From DATJOJ01 sp035507035 (lineage in GTDB: Bacteria > Acidobacteriota > Terriglobia > Terriglobales > Acidobacteriaceae): DNA of 64,000 nucleotides. Shown here piece by piece: positions 61,220 to 64,000 of this stretch. The number at the start of each line of letters is the position of its first letter. Position 1 is the first letter of the stretch. Both the position numbers and the translations under genes were made by a program. The notes under the pieces were generated by a model, which had not been told where the DNA came from, did no database searches, and saw only the letters and a list, made by a program, of their open reading frames with translations. The stretch lies in contig DATJOJ010000065.1 of assembly GCA_035507035.1 (NCBI GenBank), positions 163,241 through 227,240 of the forward strand. The letters are read 5' to 3'.

Positions 61220-62299
61220 CTATTTCTTTTCGGCACGTGGCTGCTTCTGGATTTTGCTTTTGGATTGCGCTTTCGGTTTGGCGGCAGGCGAATTCGCAGG
61301 CGGTGGTTCAGGAGTCGCAGGAACGGGCGGCTCGGTTAATGCTTTCCGGAGAAAATCAGAGGGCACGGTCGCGGTCAAGACCGCACGATCTTTTTCTTGG
61401 GTAACTCTAAGGCTTGCGAACACTGCTTTGACATCCGCGTCGAATCCGGATGGATTGAGATTATTTTCACCCGCGTGAAAGAGATCCAGAAACGTCGCTA
61501 CGCGGTCGGTAACTTGTTTGGCGTCCTCTTCACTGCTAGTGAAGGCTTCGGCTCGCAGACGAATCGCGCCGAGATAGCGGGCGGAGGCGACTACGATTGC
61601 AGGCTTAGAAAAAAGGAAACTGGCCCACCCCGATGGGCCGGACGCGGTCTGTGCTGGCTCAGGAGGCTGGACGCGGAAGATTGCCCAGCCGAGACTCGCG
61701 AGTGGAATGTGCTTGTAGAACTGGCGGAGAAGACGCGGCCCCCCGAAGGGAGAAGCCAACTTGCGAGAACGATCGACAATACCGCGGATGACTTGCGGGT
61801 CGGGATGATTTGAGGCGGCGATGGTGTCGACGCCTAAGATGGCGACACGGCCGATGCGTCCCTCGAGCGGGATGTTGTAAATGTCGATGGCGCGATAATC
61901 CTCGATAGAGCTCGAGATTTTCTTCAGATACTGGCGAAGGAGATCGCCATTGATTTTTGCGACAATTACATAGGAGAAACGCACATCTTCGGGGCGCGGG
62001 GGACGAGCGCCTTCGGGGTAATGAACGGCGACGGCGGCTTGCTCCAAGTCGCGTTCAAAATCGAACCCCGCAGCTTGAATGAATTGGTCGTATTGCGGAT
62101 CGTGTTGTACCGGTGGAAGCTGGCCGAGGAGATTAATGCGGCGAACCCACTGTAAATTGAGGTAGCCAAAACCGTCGGCGTCAGGTAAAAGGCGGGCCGG
62201 TTCGGGTGGCGCATGTTTGCGCAATACGACGGCCACGGTTACGGCTGCAGCCACCGCGAGTACTGCGAAGATAATGGGGAGGGTGCGGCGTATTCGCAT
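61220..62299 (-). CDS. Membrane-anchored protein of unknown function
   Basis: 359 aa with one N-terminal TM helix (LPIIFAVLAVAAAVTVAVVL) and a large periplasmic domain. Features include DADGFGYLNLQWVRRINLLGQLPP, AAVAVHYPEGARPPRPEDVRFSYVIVAKINGDLL, DIYNIPLEGRIGRVAILGVDTIAASN and a Pro/Ala/Lys-rich tail. The pattern resembles other acidobacterial anchored proteins with repeated alpha/beta units, but no family was recognised. It begins about 110 bases upstream of ccdA on the same strand. Confidence 0.68.
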   Translation of the reverse strand: MRIRRTLPIIFAVLAVAAAVTVAVVLRKHAPPEPARLLPDADGFGYLNLQWVRRINLLGQLPPVQHDPQYDQFIQAAGFDFERDLEQAAVAVHYPEGARPPRPEDVRFSYVIVAKINGDLLRQYLKKISSSIEDYRAIDIYNIPLEGRIGRVAILGVDTIAASNHPDPQVIRGIVDRSRKLASPFGGPRLLRQFYKHIPLASLGWAIFRVQPPEPAQTASGPSGWASFLFSKPAIVVASARYLGAIRLRAEAFTSSEEDAKQVTDRVATFLDLFHAGENNLNPSGFDADVKAVFASLRVTQEKDRAVLTATVPSDFLRKALTEPPVPATPEPPPANSPAAKPKAQSKSKIQKQPRAEKK

Positions 62300-62529
62300 T
62301 GTGGGCCAACCCGATGAACCTGATGGCGCCGTTCACCGGACGCGGTCGGGAAAGGGTCATGATAGCATTCCTGGACAGACGCGAAGTCGGGCGATCGAGC
62401 GGACACGCAGAATAAAGCCACCGGCAAGGTTGCACGTCAAGGGCCGTTGTGGTATTTTTTAAAATTGTCCCGGTTATAAAGAAGGGATCAGAGGGAGTCA
62501 TTTGCCCTAATGGGTAAGTGTCCCGAACT

Positions 62530-62605
62530 GCTGGCGTAGCTCAGTTGGTAGAGCATCTGATTTGTAATCAGAGGGTCAGGGGTTCAAATCCCTTCGCCAG
62601 CTCCA
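62530..62605 (+). tRNA. tRNA-Thr (anticodon UGU)
   Basis: 76 bases with CCA encoded. The acceptor GCTGGCG pairs with CGCCAGC, the anticodon stem CTGAT/ATCAG has loop TTGTA centred on TGT, and the T-arm contains GGTTCAAATCC. It is the first of four tRNAs before tuf. Confidence 0.95.
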
Positions 62606-62834
62606 GCATTGGGAAAGGCGGTTCCGGAACGGGGCGGGTTGCGCGGCGCGGCTGAGCAGGTTTTTTCCAACGGCACTCCATAAGGGAAGCATTTCCAAGT
62701 GTGGTGTTTTGCGTACGGAAAGGTGTTCGTGCGCGTTTGGCTGGTTTTTTTGAATTGCATTCGCCGCAGTATCTCCGCTGAAGCACACGCCCGGAAGTCA
62801 GGACCGTAGAGTTGAATCGAAGGCCCGCGGTTTC

Positions 62835-62923
62835 GCACAGGTGGGTGAGTGGTTAAAGCCGACAGACTGTAAATCTGTTCCTCCTAGCGAGGTACGGAGG
62901 TTCGAATCCTCCCCTGTGCACCA
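62835..62923 (+). tRNA. tRNA-Tyr (anticodon GUA)
   Basis: 89 bases with CCA encoded and a long variable arm (TCCTCCTAGCGAGGTACGGA), as expected for a class II tRNA. The acceptor GCACAGG pairs with CCTGTGC and the anticodon loop is CTGTAAA. Confidence 0.93.
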
Positions 62924-62925
62924 GA

Positions 62926-63116
62926 ATGGTTGAAGTGAATCGTCTCATCGCAGGTTTGGTGGCGTATGTCGTCCTGGGAATTCTGTCGTGGACGACGTTG
63001 AGCGACCCGAAAATTCGGCTGGTGACGCTGGCGATTCTGACGATGTTTGCGGTGAAGACCTGGGTGCGGCGGAAGGATTTCATGCATCCCGGCAAGGGCA
63101 GTGAATCGAGCAATGA

Positions 63117-63126
<10 letters not shown>
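62926..63126 (+). CDS. Small two-helix membrane protein between tRNA genes
   Basis: 66 aa. ATG 62926 lies 2 bases after the tRNA-Tyr CCA, and the TAG stop lies within the first 10 bases of tRNA-Thr. Two hydrophobic helices (LIAGLVAYVVLGILSWTTL; LVTLAILTMFAVKTWV) and a short Lys/Ser tail look protein-like. There is no ribosome-binding site. It may be translated from the tRNA transcript or be chance, since its overlap with processed tRNA ends would leave little mRNA. Confidence 0.42.
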
Positions 63127-63192
<66 letters not shown>

Positions 63193-63250
63193 GAGATTTG
63201 CAGTTTGGATTTGCTGAAGGCTGACAGCGGAGAGCTGACAGCTGGTTTGG

Positions 63251-63325
63251 GCGGGAGTAACTCAGTGGTAGAGTCACAGCCTTCCAAGCTGTTGGTCGCG
63301 GGTTCGATTCCCGTCTCCCGCTCCA
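63251..63325 (+). tRNA. tRNA-Gly (anticodon UCC)
   Basis: 75 bases with CCA encoded. The acceptor GCGGGAG pairs with CTCCCGC, the anticodon stem CAGC/GCTG carries loop CTTCCAA, and the T-arm has GGTTCGATTCC. Confidence 0.95.
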
Positions 63326-63441
63326 GGAATTGGAAATGCGCCAAGAGCGCGGTTTAGGCTCCGTAAAGAATGCGGCGATTTCGCGCGGCGCCCTCAGGTC
63401 CTTCGGCGACGAAAAGCATGTCGCCTTAAGATGAAAAAAGT

Positions 63442-63771
63442 ATGGGCTTCGAACAGGCAACGATTGGAGTCGATCGCGAGAAGGAATTTGAGGAATTGAA
63501 GAGCGCGATCGGGCGCGCCTTCAGTAACGAGAAAGTTGAATCGTTCCTCAAGAGGTTGCAGCGTGGAAATGTTCGGGTTCGAGATTGGCAGTCGGTGCTC
63601 GGTGTATTAGAGAAGATCGCTGGATCGCCATCGAGCGAAACTCTTCGAGGGTTGTACGGAAAGTTGACAGTCTCGGACCAAGCGCAGATTCGCGAGTTTT
63701 ACCTGTTTCGCGTGGAAGAAGTGGATTCGAAGCTGCGGACGAAGTTTCACAAGATTTATCAGTATTACTGA
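63442..63771 (+). CDS. Conserved-looking small protein of unknown function
   Basis: 109 aa, highly charged and largely helical (DREKEFEELKSAIGRAFSNEKVESFLKRL; LRGLYGKLTVSDQAQIREFYLFRVEEV; ending KIYQYY). No family was recognised. It lies between tRNA-Gly and tuf on the same strand. The composition is cytoplasmic. Confidence 0.6.
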   Translation: MGFEQATIGVDREKEFEELKSAIGRAFSNEKVESFLKRLQRGNVRVRDWQSVLGVLEKIAGSPSSETLRGLYGKLTVSDQAQIREFYLFRVEEVDSKLRTKFHKIYQYY

Positions 63772-63859
63772 ATTACTGAGAAAACAGATTCCAGCGGTTT
63801 GGAATGACAAGGGTTTGAGTTTCAAGCTAACTGCTAGTGGCTAGGAGCTAGAAGCTAAC

Positions 63860-64000
63860 ATGGCGAAGGAAAAATTTGAACGCAATAAGCCGCACTGCAA
63901 CGTAGGCACGATCGGTCACATCGATCACGGCAAGACCACGTTGACGGCGGCGATCACCAAGGTGTTGTCCAAGCACAACCCCAAGATCCAGTTCCGGTCA
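63860..64000 (+). CDS. tuf: Elongation factor Tu (5' end only)
   Basis: The first 47 codons of EF-Tu. They contain the P-loop GHIDHGKTT at residues 19-27 and the start MAKEKFERNKPHCNVGTIG. The window ends in switch I. It delivers aminoacyl-tRNA to the ribosome. The tRNA-tuf order is the usual bacterial arrangement. Confidence 0.97.
   Translation, partial: MAKEKFERNKPHCNVGTIGHIDHGKTTLTAAITKVLSKHNPKIQFRS

Overview
The window looks like a chromosomal stretch of an acidobacterium (Acidobacteriota, probably class Terriglobia). This is inferred from gene content rather than from a marker gene. The evidence is a secreted protein with the Acidobacteria-typical VWFA-related domain, several secreted GloVer-repeat proteins, large secreted beta-propeller and sialidase-like proteins, FtsX/MacB permeases, GTG and TTG starts, and a tRNA-Thr/Tyr/Thr/Gly cluster leading into tuf. 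No integrase, plasmid, phage or CRISPR features were seen. Most of the window is ordinary chromosome mixed with fast-evolving secreted-protein loci.

Layout. 0.3-6.2 kb: pantothenate genes (panB, a lipoprotein, panC), a deoxynucleoside kinase, a polysaccharide deacetylase, hemL and an FrmR/RcnR-type repressor with a clear operator. 6.5-12 kb: an outer-membrane porin, two MacB-type permeases without an ATPase, and a multi-pass membrane protein. 12-23.4 kb: housekeeping genes (der, a DinG-type helicase, a GNAT protein, an ArnT-like glycosyltransferase, an NrnA-type DHH phosphoesterase, rbfA), a LolD-type ATPase with a membrane-fusion protein but no permease, a receiver-PilZ protein and a carbonic-anhydrase-like protein. 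23.5-28.1 kb: VWFA, beta-propeller and GloVer secreted proteins. 28.4-32.1 kb: a compact membrane-stress operon (XRE regulator, NfeD, flotillin, glycine-rich membrane peptide, PspA).

32.1-33.2 kb is a 1.1-kb gap without a credible gene. It holds two diverged tandem copies of a roughly 165-nt element with conserved blocks and inverted-repeat arms, ending in an oligo-T tract on the minus strand. This is the best candidate here for an undescribed RNA. 33.2-42.3 kb: a frameshifted GloVer gene, three tandem sialidase-like paralogues, a family 2 glycosyltransferase and a secreted phosphoesterase. 42.3-49.4 kb: a two-domain multicopper oxidase, an ArsR-VOC-SRPBCC group, a Crp/Fnr regulator and a B12-binding radical SAM enzyme. 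49.4-58.4 kb: a decayed FG-GAP gene, a 901-aa FG-GAP/GloVer/IPT fusion, a lone nuoB with a Rieske ferredoxin, a secreted propeller protein, a FecR/DUF6600-like protein and a PilZ protein. 58.4-64 kb: a FAH-family hydrolase, a DsbD equivalent split into three genes (ccdA, tlpA, DsbD-alpha), an anchored protein of unknown function, four tRNAs and the 5' end of tuf.

Small palindromic dispersed repeats recur between genes, and one supplies the C-terminus of a small membrane protein. Start codons were chosen from ribosome-binding sites and overlaps where these were visible, so several differ from the longest open frame.
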